Made by a program: the position numbers and the translations under genes
Origin: Streptomyces capitiformicae
GTDB taxonomy: Bacteria; Actinomycetota; Actinomycetes; Streptomycetales; Streptomycetaceae
Assembly: GCF_002214185.1 (NCBI RefSeq)
Contig: NZ_CP022161.1
Span: 10,361,486 to 10,425,485 of the forward strand
Direction: 5' to 3'
Length of the DNA: 64,000 bases
Shown here: one piece after another, positions 8,014-20,131 of the stretch
Position numbering within the stretch: position 1 is the stretch's first letter
How the letters are laid out: every line of letters begins with the position of its first letter
The notes under the pieces: generated by a model
What the model saw: the letters and a program-made list of their open reading frames with translations, nothing else
Databases searched by the model: none
What the model was told of the DNA's origin: nothing

Positions 8014-8421
8014 GTGGAGCTATCGCCACCGATGTTGAACCGTCTTGCGAACAGCAGCCTCGGAGCCGTCCCGGCGGCCGCTGCTGTGGCCTACGCAGCA
8101 CAAGCCAGTACCGGCTTCTCGCGGCTCACGGCCTGTTTCGCTGTGATTGGGTTCGTGATCCTTGCCGTGAGGGGTTACCGGCTCGGCGTGACGTGTGAGC
8201 GCGGGAGACTCTCAATCCGCGGCTACCTGCGCACACGCGTGATTCCGCGAGAGAGCATCACGGAGATCACGGCCTTCCCCGCCGTCAGATGGACGGCTCG
8301 CAAGGGGGGTAAGCGATGGACCCCTATCACGGCGTTCATGACGAGCCCGAGCGAAGCCTCGACAGCCAGCCTTCACAAGGCCCATGTCACCAGGAAGTTG
8401 CGACGGTGGGCGGGACACTAG
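8014..8421 (+). CDS. Small membrane protein with PH-like domain
   Basis: A 135-residue protein from GTG 8014 (GAGGAG four bases upstream; an ATG at 8032 is an alternative). Two membrane helices cover about residues 14-52 (AVPAAAAVAYAAQ; ACFAVIGFVILAV), followed by a beta-rich PH-like part (YRLGVTCERGRLSIRGYLRT, VIPRESITEITAFP) typical of short Streptomyces PH-domain membrane proteins. Function is unknown. It lies next to an attachment-like scar and is followed by noncoding sequence. Confidence 0.65.
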   Translation: MELSPPMLNRLANSSLGAVPAAAAVAYAAQASTGFSRLTACFAVIGFVILAVRGYRLGVTCERGRLSIRGYLRTRVIPRESITEITAFPAVRWTARKGGKRWTPITAFMTSPSEASTASLHKAHVTRKLRRWAGH

Positions 8422-8751
8422 CGACGGCCAACGCGGGACCGTCTCCCGATGAGCGCGCGGCCGGCAGAGCTGACTTTCGTGTCTGTGCCGGGCCGTCTCT
8501 GGGCCGTCCGAGGCTGCTCACCAGTGGCCAATGACGACCAACGACGACCACCAGGCGCACGACCCCACCGCCCCTGACCAGCAAAAACCCAGCTCACCAA
8601 GATCCCCGGCAAGACCCAGGGCAAGAAGAAGTGAGCCTGCACCCACAGACTCCCTGTCCGCAGTTCTTCCGCCGGTGGGGGACCTGTTGCCGTACCGGAG
8701 CTCCCAGGGTCCGCACCCTGTCTACGTGTTGCCTCTGTGCTCGGCATGTCC
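8422..8751. other. Intergenic stretch, no supported gene
   Basis: Only short frames occur. A plus-strand run ending LTKIPGKTQGKKK with a stop near 8633 resembles a lysine-rich protein tail, but an in-frame stop lies just before it. Nothing else was recognised. Confidence 0.3.
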
Positions 8752-9507
8752 CTAACTGGTTGGCACGGGTGCTACGGGACGGACCGCGGTGAAGTCCTGG
8801 AACTCATAGCGGGTGGCGGAGAGCAACAGCAGCCACTCGTCGCAGCCCTGCCACGGAGAAAGGTCGCCGCCGCCTCCGCGCACCACTCGCGGTCCGTCCC
8901 CCGTGCGGGGGCGTGCATCCACCGGTGCATCCGTGAAATGCGGGATCCACACGTCAGCGCAGATCTCGTTCGCCGACCCCATCCCCGCCAGCCCGAAGGC
9001 GTTCTCAGCCGCGGCAGTGCGCTCCTCGTCGGCGAAATCGTCGAGCACCTGGTCCTCGTCCGGCCTTCCCTCCCCGCGGAAGGTCAGAGTGGTCGTACCT
9101 GCCCGGGCCGCATACTCCCACTCCGCCTCGCTCGGCAGCCGGAACGGCAGCGTCCCCAGCAGGTCGTCCAAGTCGTCCTCGAACCGGGCCGTACTCGAAT
9201 CCGATTCGGCGAAGCTGTCCTCGTACTCGGGGAGCCAGTGCCGTGCTTGTGCCACCGTGAGCGGATGCCTGGCGATCAGGAACGGCTCGACCCGCACTTC
9301 TCGCACCGGCCGGGCCTGGTCAGCGCCGGCGAAGAACGCCTTGAGGTCGTCATCGGCGCCTTCGGCCCGCTCGATGGCACGAACCGCGTCCAGTTCCGCG
9401 TCGGACAAGCCCATCCGGAACGTCCCACCGGGAACGGCCCGGAAGACCACTCCGGAAGGGATGTGCCGCCAAGCCGGTCGACCGGCCACGATCTCTTGAG
9501 CCCACAT
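8752..9507 (-). CDS. SUMF1/formylglycine-generating-enzyme-like protein
   Basis: A 251-residue protein with the SUMF1 (FGE-sulfatase) domain over nearly its whole length: GGTFRMGLSDAE, VEPFLIARHPLTVAQ, FRLPSEAEWEYAARAG, AFGLAGMGSANEICADVW and RVVRGGGG. FGE proper oxidises a cysteine of sulfatases to formylglycine with a Cys pair that binds copper. Here the usual GNVWEWCxDW block is replaced by GSANEICADVW, so catalysis of that type is doubtful. Other SUMF1-domain proteins act as C-type-lectin-like or pathway-specific enzymes. No sulfatase gene is nearby. It stands alone, on the strand opposite to its neighbours. Confidence 0.8.
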   Translation of the reverse strand: MWAQEIVAGRPAWRHIPSGVVFRAVPGGTFRMGLSDAELDAVRAIERAEGADDDLKAFFAGADQARPVREVRVEPFLIARHPLTVAQARHWLPEYEDSFAESDSSTARFEDDLDDLLGTLPFRLPSEAEWEYAARAGTTTLTFRGEGRPDEDQVLDDFADEERTAAAENAFGLAGMGSANEICADVWIPHFTDAPVDARPRTGDGPRVVRGGGGDLSPWQGCDEWLLLLSATRYEFQDFTAVRPVAPVPTS

Positions 9508-9579
9508 GGTGCCGGACGCTAGCAGCCGGGCATCCCGGACGGTGCCCGGGAAGGGAGTCTGGTCAGCTGATCACCTCCT

Positions 9580-9735
9580 GGACGCCGCAGCTCTGCACCA
9601 CTACCGCACCAGATCGAGCGGGGAACAGCGGGGAATCACGGTGAAAGCCGACGGCACCTGCGAGAGTGCGGGTCAGCGCCCGATTCAGCCTCGACCGATC
9701 GCAGCTTCCCAAGTTGAGTGCCCAATCGTGCCCGG
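9580..9735. other. Second attachment-site-like scar (tRNA-Gly-like)
   Basis: The order seen in the first scar recurs: CCGCACCAGATCGAGCGGGG, then AACAGCGGGGAATCAC, and about 85 bases on GCAGCTTCCCAAGTTGAG, an imperfect Gly(CCC)-type anticodon arm. Spacing and flanks match the block at 7.83-7.97 kb more closely than chance suggests, pointing to duplication or two insertion events at related targets. Confidence 0.35.
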
Positions 9736-9811
9736 CGATAGCCAAGGGCACGGTGGACCTTGGCCCAGCTGGTCGGATCCGCCTCACAGCTCCTCGCTAC
9801 GATCCCTGCCC

Positions 9812-10363
9812 ATGGACAGCAAGGGCGGGGATCCCTCACACCAGCACACGGACTCCGGTACGGCCGTGGAGTTCGTCTACAGGCCAACGGCAGCGGACTT
9901 CGAAGAGGCGCTCCGTGCACGAGCTCGTCGGTCACCGTCGGGGCGGGCCCAGGCACTCATGGCGCCGCTCGTGGCGCTAATCGCCGTGAGCGTCTTCTCG
10001 GTTCTCCAGGATGCCCCGCTGCCCGTGTGGATCATCTCGCTGGTACTCGCCGTGCCAGTCGCGTTCTGGGCCACTGTGCGAGGGCTGCGCACCATGGCCC
10101 GCCGGATGTTCAGCATCGTGGAGCCGTACGGGCAGTGCCGCATGGTGGCCGACGACCACGGCGCGGTCAGCACAGGCGAGCGGGTGTCCTTCACCGTGGA
10201 CTGGACGGTGTTCCGGGAATACCTGGAGACGCCCGGACTCTTCGTGCTGCTGAGTGGCGACCGCGCGGCCGGAGTCGCGGTGCTGCCCAAGCGGGGCGCC
10301 CAGGACCGCGGAGACGTTGACCGGCTTCGGGCGATCCTGGACCGGAACCTGAAGCGGCTCTAG
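9812..10363 (+). CDS. YcxB-like membrane protein
   Basis: A 183-residue protein starting MDSKGGDPSHQH. A soluble N-terminus (VEFVYRPTAADFEEAL) precedes two membrane helices (ALMAPLVALIAVSVFSVL; VWIISLVLAVPVAFWATV), then a C-terminal soluble domain FTVDWTVFREYLETPGLFVL followed by VLPKRGAQ. The REYxETxxxFVLL...xLPKR block is characteristic of YcxB-like proteins. No function is established for this family. The previous 100 bases are the second attachment-like scar, so the promoter is unclear. Confidence 0.75.
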   Translation: MDSKGGDPSHQHTDSGTAVEFVYRPTAADFEEALRARARRSPSGRAQALMAPLVALIAVSVFSVLQDAPLPVWIISLVLAVPVAFWATVRGLRTMARRMFSIVEPYGQCRMVADDHGAVSTGERVSFTVDWTVFREYLETPGLFVLLSGDRAAGVAVLPKRGAQDRGDVDRLRAILDRNLKRL

Positions 10364-10414
10364 ACGAAGGTCTGTGAGCCTGCACGGGAGGCATCTCCCG
10401 CCAGGGACCGTCTC

Positions 10415-10575
10415 AGTTTCCGTCTCATTCAGCTGCGTTCACGGCCGTTCAACGGAGACCACGAGGCCGACTCACGTTGGCGATCAACCTTGGATGAACG
10501 CAGGTGAACGCCCCCGCACACACCCCACCACCCCACCACCACAGTTGGAAAGCGTGTTGGCGGTACGCGACCCCG
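10415..10575. other. Third attachment-site-like scar (tRNA-Ser-like)
   Basis: A block beginning GTCTCATTCAGCTGCGTTCA and GGCCGTTCAACGGAGACCA is followed by a run of CCCCACCA repeats and ACAGTTGGAAAGCGTGTTGG at 10541-10560. TTGGAAAGCGTGTTGGCGG resembles the anticodon-to-variable-arm part of a class II tRNA-Ser(GGA). Such a pattern usually marks the junction between an integrase gene and tRNA-Ser. The remaining tRNA sequence is absent. Confidence 0.35.
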
Positions 10576-10732
10576 ACCACCCGTGCCACCTGGATTTGTC
10601 CCGGGCTCCGGCACCCGGAATCGACCCTGCTGTCTACCGTCGCCCGTAGCCGCACCGGCGGGCCACCTGACATCCATGGCTGACATCAACCGCGACGGAC
10701 GCCAGCAACTCCGGGCGGTCGCAGGCGTCAGC

Positions 10733-10939
10733 TCAAGCCTCGCAACAGCCGACCGCTGAGGGCGTCGGATCGAACTCCTGAAGCGGTGATCGTTCGACCC
10801 ACCGCTGCAGGCGGGCGCAGGCCACCAGTGCGCTGGCGTCTTCGGTGAAGTAGAACAGGAAGGTCCATTTCTGATCAGGATCGAACCGCTCGTCCGCTGA
10901 CGGCGGTCCGGGAGACGCGGGCCGGCCACAGGGCCTCAC
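10733..10939 (-). CDS. Possible small hypothetical protein
   Basis: A 68-residue frame containing FDPDQKWTFLFYFTEDASAL followed by VACARLQRWVERSPLQEF. Codon positions show the expected G/C bias and the sequence has a plausible strand-then-helix layout, but the ATG has no ribosome-binding site and the N-terminus is Pro-rich. It may be a remnant of a longer gene. Family not recognised. Confidence 0.35.
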   Translation of the reverse strand: MRPCGRPASPGPPSADERFDPDQKWTFLFYFTEDASALVACARLQRWVERSPLQEFDPTPSAVGCCEA

Positions 10940-11159
10940 GGTCCGCCGCTACTCCGCCGCCGTGGGGGAATGGTCGCCACGGCCGGGTGACCGCCAGGGT
11001 CCGCATCCCCCCTCCCCCCCGGCCGACCTGGCCCACGCAGCCGCAGGTCACCGGCCGGACCCTCCCGTCTCTCCGCTGTCGGTCTTCTCCGCCGCCCCGG
11101 CTGCCGCCCCCGCTCCGCTCCCCCACGACCGTCGGCGCCCCACGCAGCCCTGGCGCATG

Positions 11160-12071
11160 TCATCGATCCGATACCCCATGGCCCTTCGTCGCCTCGTCGG
11201 CCGTCGGCGCCCCCTCGGCCGTCGGCGCCCCCTCGGCCGTCGGCGCCCCCTCGGCCTCCCCGAACCGCCCCAGCGCCACCGCCCCCGCGACACAGCACAC
11301 GAACCCCGCCAGGGCCAGCCCTCCGTACCCGTGCCGCGTCGTGTCGCCGAGCCAGACCACGCCGAAGACGCCCGGCCACACGGTCTCGCAGATCACCATC
11401 GCCGCCGTGGCCGCCGTGACCGAACCGGACTGCAGGGCCTGGACGAGGAGGAGGTAGCCGCCGACGCCGGAGACGACCACGACGTACGCGGCGGGGTTGG
11501 CGAACACCGTCGGCACCGTCGCGTCGGGCAGCAGGCGGACGGCGATCGCGGTCAGGCCGAAGCTCAGGCCGGCCGTGGCACCGAGGACGACGGGACGACC
11601 GCGCCGCAGCAACCCACCCAGAACCCACCCCACCGCCACCACCAGCACCGACGCCACCAGCATCGCCGCCCGCATCGGCGGGTCGCCGTCACCGGGCCCA
11701 TCGCGCCCGGCGGACACCGAGAGCGTCGCCAACCCGAGGCATACGACGATGACGGCACCCCACTCCACGCGCCGCAGCCGCAGCCCCAGTACGGCCGTAC
11801 CGACCACCGCCGTGACCGCCAGCGAAGCGGCGACGAACGCCTCCACCAGGAACAGGGCCACCAGCTGCAACGCCACCACCTGCGCCACGAACCCGAGCGT
11901 GTCCAGCCCCGTCCCGGCGAGAAACGGCCAGCCCCGCAGGGCCTTCGCCACGATCCGCCCCCGTGAACCCTCCCCATCGGCCGCCGCCCGCCGCGCCCCC
12001 ACCGCCTGCCACACCGTCGCCATCCCCATGCACACCGCAGCGCACAGCGCCAGCACCAGACCCGCCACCAT
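11160..12071 (-). CDS. DMT/EamA-like multi-spanning membrane protein
   Basis: A 303-residue integral membrane protein with about ten hydrophobic helices (VLALCAAVCMGMATVWQAV, VALQLVALFLVEAFVAASLA, AVIVVCLGLATLSV, YVVVVSGVGGYLLLVQAL, and others). Helix number, the duplicated 4-5 helix layout and small-residue-rich helices are those of drug/metabolite transporter-like proteins; substrate unknown. The cytosolic tail contains three perfect copies of EGAPTA encoded by an 18-base unit (11203-11256), evidently slippage-prone. It stands alone on the minus strand. Confidence 0.75.
   Translation of the reverse strand: MVAGLVLALCAAVCMGMATVWQAVGARRAAADGEGSRGRIVAKALRGWPFLAGTGLDTLGFVAQVVALQLVALFLVEAFVAASLAVTAVVGTAVLGLRLRRVEWGAVIVVCLGLATLSVSAGRDGPGDGDPPMRAAMLVASVLVVAVGWVLGGLLRRGRPVVLGATAGLSFGLTAIAVRLLPDATVPTVFANPAAYVVVVSGVGGYLLLVQALQSGSVTAATAAMVICETVWPGVFGVVWLGDTTRHGYGGLALAGFVCCVAGAVALGRFGEAEGAPTAEGAPTAEGAPTADEATKGHGVSDR
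11203..11256 (-). repeat. Three 18-base tandem repeats inside the DMT-like gene
   Basis: The unit GTCGGCGCCCCCTCGGCC occurs three times without change and encodes EGAPTA on the minus strand. Identity at third codon positions implies recent expansion. Confidence 0.9.
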
Positions 12072-12227
12072 GCGGGCACCGTAACGACGGGCCCCCGCCC
12101 CACCCCCGCGACACCAGCGGGACCCACCCGCACGGCCCCCTCAGCCGGCTCCCCACCCCTCCCTCGCGCCACTCACGACCACACAAAGTCCGACAGATTC
12201 ATTGCCTCACTCTGTTCGAAGTCCTAG

Positions 12228-16241
<4,014 letters not shown>

Positions 16242-16596
16242 CGCAGCAAACGCCATCAGTAATGCGACGCACGGCCACGGCGCGAACGAGGACGCGGCCG
16301 ACTTCATCAAGTGGATCGCCGAGGTGACGGGTTGCAGAGGTAGCCCTGCCCGCCTCGCCGCCTTCCGAAGACTCGGCGTGTCCGTGTTCCCGTCATACAA
16401 CCGGCGGCCGAAGCCCGATGCCGAGCCCAAACCGGGGCTCGGTTTCATCGTGGTGTTGGGCCTCCGGTGGGGCCCCAATGTGCTCTGCCACACCCGTTGA
16501 CTTCCGCATCATGCGGCTCTACTTTCAGCCAGCCAATACGTTCGGAAAACCGATCCTTGTTCGGGATATCGACCCCCGGATATCCGTAGGAGCCGC
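16242..16596. promoter_or_regulatory. Intergenic region between the two glycosidases
   Basis: CCGAGCCC/GGGCTCGG around AAACCG (16422-16441) followed by TTTCAT looks like a terminator for the GH2 gene. Before the alpha-galactosidase, CGTTCGGAAAACCGATCC and TGTTCGGGATATCGACCC (16529-16571) form an imperfect direct repeat that may be a sugar-regulator operator. A frame with HGHGANEDAADFIKWIAEVT near 16270-16330 looks coding-like but has no boundaries. No motif was matched to a known regulator. Confidence 0.4.
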
Positions 16597-18588
16597 ATGT
16601 CATCCCCCTCCCTCCGCCGCAGATGCAGAACCGCCGCCGTACGGGCCCTCGCCCTGGCGACCGGCGTGACGGCCGCGCTGCTGTTCGCCCAGCCGAGCCA
16701 GGCGCCCGCCCCCGCGACGACCGAACTCAACGCGTCTCCAGTCGCTGTGACGGATCGTCAAATAGCCGTGCCCGAGGCCCCCATGGGCTGGGCCTCCTGG
16801 AACGCGTTCGCCGCGAAGGTGGACTACAACGTCATCAAGCAGCAGGTCGACGCATTCGTGGCGGCGGGGCTGCGCGAGGCCGGCTACGAGTACATCAACA
16901 TCGACGAGGGCTGGTGGCAGGGCACCCGCGACAGCGCGGGCAACATCACCGTCGACGAGGCCGAGTGGCCCGGCGGCATGAAGGCCATCGCCGACTACAT
17001 CCACAGCAAGGGCCTGAAGGCGGGCATCTACACCGACGCCGGCAAGGACGGCTGCGGCTACTACTTCCCCACCGGCCGCCCGGCCGCGCCCGGCAGTGGC
17101 AGCGAAGGCCACTACGAGCAGGACATGACCCAGTTCTCGAGGTGGGGCTTCGACTTCGTGAAGGTCGACTGGTGCGGCGGTGACGCCGAGCGCCTCGATT
17201 CGAAGACGACCTACCAGGCGATCAGCGACGCGGTGGCCGCCGCGACCGCCACCACCGGCCGCCCGCTCACCCTCTCCCTGTGCAACTGGGGCCGCTCCAA
17301 CCCCTGGAACTGGGCGCCGGGCATGGGCGCGATGTGGCGGACGAACTCGGACATCTTCTTCCACGGCGGCACACCGTCGTACGGCAACGTCCTCACCGCC
17401 TTCGACCGCAACATCCACCCCACAGCCCAGCACACCGGCTACTACAACGACCCCGACATGATGGTCGTCGGGATGAACGGCCTGAGCGCGGCCCAGAACC
17501 GCTCCCACATGAACCTGTGGGCCATCTCCGGCGCCCCGCTCCTCGCCGGTCTCGACCTCACCACCCTCACCACCGAGACGAGGAACATCCTCACCAACCC
17601 CGAGGTCATCGCCGTCGACCAGGACCCGCGCGGTCTCCAGGGCGTCAAGGTCGCCGAGGACACCAGGAACCTGCAGGTGTACGGCAAGGTCCTGTCCGGC
17701 AACGGCAACCGCGCCGTCGTCCTCCTCAACCGCACGTCCACGACCCAGAACATGACCGTCCGCTGGTCCGACCTCGGCCTGACCAACGCGACGGCGACGG
17801 TCCGGGACCTGTGGACGCGGACGAACGTCGCCACCACCGGCACCAGCTACACCGCCAGCGTCCCGGCGGGCACTTCGGTCATGCTCACGATCAAGGGCGG
17901 CACCGAGCAGTCGGCGAGCACGTACAACGGCACCGCGGGCTTCTCCGGCGTGGCCGCCGGCAGCGCCGGCCTGAAGACGGTCGACGTCTCCTACACCAAT
18001 AACACCTCCGCCCCCGTGAAGGCCACCCTCACGGTCAACGGCAGCCAGACCCCCACCAAGGTCTCCTTCCCGCCGACCGGTTCGAGCCCCGGCAACATCT
18101 CCGTCGCCGTGTCCCTGAAGCAGGGCAGCGCCAACACGATCTCCTTCTCCGGCGCCCCCACCCTCGAAGGCATCGTCGTACGAGCACTGCCCGGCAGGAA
18201 CGGCACGCTCGTCACCGGCGCCCAGTCCGGCCGCTGCCTCGACATCGACAACAACACGATCAACAACGGAACCGACGCCCAGCTGTGGGACTGCAACGGC
18301 GGCCAGAACCAGGTCTGGCAGTACAACAGCACCCGCAAGGAGCTGGTGGTCTACGGCAACAAGTGCCTGGACGCGCACGGCGCCGGCACCACCAACGGCA
18401 CCCGTGTCGTCATCTGGGACTGCACCGGCGCCACCAACCAGAAGTGGAACGTCAACAGCGACGGCACCATCACCAACGTCAACGCCGGGCTCTGCCTCGA
18501 CGCGTACGGCGCCGCCACCACCAACCGCACCAAGCTCGTGCTGTGGGGGTGCAACGGCCAGAACAACCAGAAGTGGAGCCTGACATGA
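16597..18588 (+). CDS. Secreted GH27 alpha-galactosidase with C-terminal ricin-type lectin
   Basis: A 663-residue exported enzyme, preceded by AGGAG. The signal peptide covers about residues 1-36 (VRALALATGVTAALLF). The GH27 barrel follows: PMGWASWNAF, YINIDEGWW, nucleophile Asp191 in FVKVDWCGG, acid/base Asp252 in WRTNSDI and the structural YYNDPDM motif. Residues about 345-420 form the C-terminal beta domain, about 430-525 a carbohydrate-binding module of CBM35-like type, and about 530-663 a ricin B-type lectin with QxW repeats (NQVWQY, NQKWNV, NQKWSL). It hydrolyses alpha-galactosidic bonds outside the cell, probably in galactomannan or raffinose-type sugars; the exact substrate is inferred. 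Confidence 0.93.
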   Translation: MSSPSLRRRCRTAAVRALALATGVTAALLFAQPSQAPAPATTELNASPVAVTDRQIAVPEAPMGWASWNAFAAKVDYNVIKQQVDAFVAAGLREAGYEYINIDEGWWQGTRDSAGNITVDEAEWPGGMKAIADYIHSKGLKAGIYTDAGKDGCGYYFPTGRPAAPGSGSEGHYEQDMTQFSRWGFDFVKVDWCGGDAERLDSKTTYQAISDAVAAATATTGRPLTLSLCNWGRSNPWNWAPGMGAMWRTNSDIFFHGGTPSYGNVLTAFDRNIHPTAQHTGYYNDPDMMVVGMNGLSAAQNRSHMNLWAISGAPLLAGLDLTTLTTETRNILTNPEVIAVDQDPRGLQGVKVAEDTRNLQVYGKVLSGNGNRAVVLLNRTSTTQNMTVRWSDLGLTNATATVRDLWTRTNVATTGTSYTASVPAGTSVMLTIKGGTEQSASTYNGTAGFSGVAAGSAGLKTVDVSYTNNTSAPVKATLTVNGSQTPTKVSFPPTGSSPGNISVAVSLKQGSANTISFSGAPTLEGIVVRALPGRNGTLVTGAQSGRCLDIDNNTINNGTDAQLWDCNGGQNQVWQYNSTRKELVVYGNKCLDAHGAGTTNGTRVVIWDCTGATNQKWNVNSDGTITNVNAGLCLDAYGAATTNRTKLVLWGCNGQNNQKWSLT

Positions 18589-18665
18589 GCGACACGCGAC
18601 GGCGAGGGAACGAGCGGACGCGACGTTTCCCGGTGGGCTACTGACACCTGAGGCGTCTGGAAGTC

Positions 18666-18701
18666 GGCAGTGGCCCGGAGCATCGGCTCCGGGCCACTGC
18701 C
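18666..18701 (+). terminator. Strong hairpin terminator after the alpha-galactosidase
   Basis: A 16-base perfect inverted repeat, GGCAGTGGCCCGGAGC and its complement, encloses the loop ATCG and is followed by CCTTTCC. It would end transcription of the GH27 gene. Confidence 0.8.
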
Positions 18702-18777
18702 CTTTCCACAGCCGGTATCGAACCCATCGGCCGCCTCCCGCGTCTCAGTACCGATCGTGGAGTCGAAGGGGGCACAC

Positions 18778-19383
18778 ATGGGCAAGCGGATACGGGCGGC
18801 CAGGGTCGGTACGGGTGCGGTCGTGGTGGGTACGGTGCTGGCGCTCGGCGGGCTCCAGGGCGCGAGCGCCGGTACACAGACAGTGGAGGACGTGTCGGTT
18901 CCGGCCGAGGTGTGTGTCGGCGGGCGGCCGGAGGGCAGTCTCGCCGGGCACGGCCTCCCGGAGGACACCCCGTTGGACCGGACGCTGGGGTACGTGGACA
19001 AGCTGGCGTACGGCCGTCATGCCGATGTCTTCACCGGGCTGGTGGTCGACGAGGACGGCCAGGCCGCGGAGGTCTACCGCATCCCTTCCGAGGCCTTCGA
19101 CGAGGACATCTGCGGGGCCGCCGAGAAGGGCGTGACCATCCGCCTGTACGACAGGGACATCAACGAGAAGGACCTCAACGCCCTCTCCGACCGCATCGCA
19201 GACGACATGCGCCGCTGGGACGGCACGTTCAACATGCGCAGTGTCGGTCTCGACGGAACCGGCTATGTCCACATCGGCGTCGACGACCCCGGCACCGCCG
19301 AGCCGATCCTCCGCGAGGCCTACGGCGAGCAGAACGCCAAGTACCTCCGCATCGAGTACGAACCCCAGGCGGAGCTCCAGTGA
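18778..19383 (+). CDS. Exported hypothetical protein
   Basis: A 201-residue protein starting MGKRIRAARV, with AAGGGGG upstream. A signal peptide (VGTGAVVVGTVLALGGLQGA) ends near ASAG. The mature protein is acidic, with repeated alpha/beta units (YVDKLAYGRHADVFTGLVVD, KDLNALSDRIADDMRRWDG, GYVHIGVDDPGTAEPILREA). The last unit (VGLDGTGYVHIGV, then AEPILREAYG) is reminiscent of the pro-domain-like fold of secreted proteases, but no catalytic residues are present. I do not assign a function; extracytoplasmic location is likely. Confidence 0.7.
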   Translation: MGKRIRAARVGTGAVVVGTVLALGGLQGASAGTQTVEDVSVPAEVCVGGRPEGSLAGHGLPEDTPLDRTLGYVDKLAYGRHADVFTGLVVDEDGQAAEVYRIPSEAFDEDICGAAEKGVTIRLYDRDINEKDLNALSDRIADDMRRWDGTFNMRSVGLDGTGYVHIGVDDPGTAEPILREAYGEQNAKYLRIEYEPQAELQ

Positions 19384-19404
19384 ACGTGGGTCCCTGCGGG
19401 CGAG

Positions 19405-19433
19405 TTGGTGCGTCGCCGCGGATCCCGTATGAT
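19405..19433 (+). promoter_or_regulatory. Promoter of the tRNA-Gly-like gene
   Basis: TTGGTG at 19405-19410 and TATGAT at 19428-19433 are separated by exactly 17 bases, a good housekeeping-type promoter. The tRNA-like sequence begins 41 bases after the -10, leaving a leader of about 35 bases. Confidence 0.6.
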
Positions 19434-19474
19434 TGATCACGAGCCGCTCACCGGAACTCCGGGAAGCACTCAAT

Positions 19475-19547
19475 GCGTTGGTGGTCCAAGGAAAGACGCC
19501 CCGCTTCCTGCGGGGAAATGCAGGTGCAAGGCCTGCCCGGCGCTCCA
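19475..19547 (+). tRNA. Atypical tRNA-Gly(UCC)-like gene with encoded CCA
   Basis: The sequence folds as a cloverleaf. Acceptor GCGTTGG pairs with CCGGCGC (two G-U pairs). The D-arm is GTC/GAC with loop CAAGGAAA. Anticodon stem CCCCG/CGGGG encloses loop CTTCCTG (anticodon TCC), with a four-base variable region, and T-stem GCAGG/CCTGC encloses loop TGCAAGG. The discriminator is T and CCA is encoded. Oddities are the T-loop TGCAA instead of TTCRA, a pyrimidine at position 37, and a stem that could extend across the anticodon loop. A good promoter lies upstream and a terminator downstream, so it is probably transcribed. It may be a non-translational glycine carrier (for example for peptidoglycan bridge synthesis) or a tRNA-like RNA; both roles are inference. 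Confidence 0.6.
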
Positions 19548-19550
19548 CTT

Positions 19551-19585
19551 CGAACCCCACTCCGTGAACCGCGGGGTGGGGTTCG
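19551..19585 (+). terminator. Terminator of the tRNA-Gly-like gene
   Basis: CGAACCCCAC (19551-19560) pairs perfectly with GTGGGGTTCG (19576-19585), starting four bases after the encoded CCA. No T-run follows, as is common for Streptomyces terminators. Confidence 0.7.
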
Positions 19586-19666
19586 TGCGTTGTGCCGTCC
19601 GACTCCGGTGAACGTTCCCGGTCCACCGGACGTCACAGTGGCGGCCGTCTTCGAAGGGGGAACGCC

Positions 19667-20131
19667 ATGCCTGTGAACGATGCCGTGCGGAACCGTCGTC
19701 GTGCCTTGTCCGGCGTCGTACTGGCCGGGGTGTTGGGGTGGGGGGTCTCCGGGTGCGCAGAGGAGTCGACGTCGGCGAAGGCGTCGGCGACCGACTGGCG
19801 GGAGCTCTCCTCGTACAGCTACACGCTGGAGTCGAGTGAGGGGGAGCGCTCGCTGATCGGGACGTTCGAGGTGACCGTCCGGGACGGGAAGGTCGTGGAC
19901 GCTGTCGGGGTCGATGAGAGTGGGCGGCGGGTCGTGCGGGATCTGCCCGACGAAGTGCCCACGATCGGCGAGCTGTTGGCGGAGGCGGAAGCGGCTCGGA
20001 AGGACGACGCGGACACCGTGGACATCGACCGCGCCGCCGACGGCCACCCGACCCGTATCTTCCTCGACTGGGACGAGAACGCGATCGACGACGAGGCGCT
20101 GTACGGGATCAGCGACTACCTGCCGGACTGA
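19667..20131 (+). CDS. DUF6174-type lipoprotein
   Basis: A 154-residue lipoprotein: basic N-terminus RNRRRALSG, hydrophobic segment VVLAGVLGWGV, then lipobox VSGC. The mature part has WRELSSYSYTLESS, GTFEVTVRDGKVVDAVG, VPTIGELLAEAEAA and GHPTRIFLDWDENAIDDE, which is the layout of DUF6174 proteins in Streptomyces. The function is unknown. The ATG follows GAAGGGGG. Its 3' end overlaps by 16 bases the 3' end of the convergent lipoprotein gene. Confidence 0.8.
   Translation: MPVNDAVRNRRRALSGVVLAGVLGWGVSGCAEESTSAKASATDWRELSSYSYTLESSEGERSLIGTFEVTVRDGKVVDAVGVDESGRRVVRDLPDEVPTIGELLAEAEAARKDDADTVDIDRAADGHPTRIFLDWDENAIDDEALYGISDYLPD

Noticed and set aside
10733..10939. Confident small gene
   Set aside because: Codon bias is acceptable but no ribosome-binding site or family is visible; kept only as a low-confidence feature.
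16600..18378. Nearly 600-codon antisense frame over the alpha-galactosidase
   Set aside because: Composition is that of a shadow frame (repeated VDG/EG/RR runs) and GH27 motifs lie on the plus strand.
19475..19547. SRP RNA, tmRNA or 6C RNA
   Set aside because: Sequence lacks the conserved SRP tetraloop domain and C6 loops, while all four tRNA arms pair and CCA is encoded.
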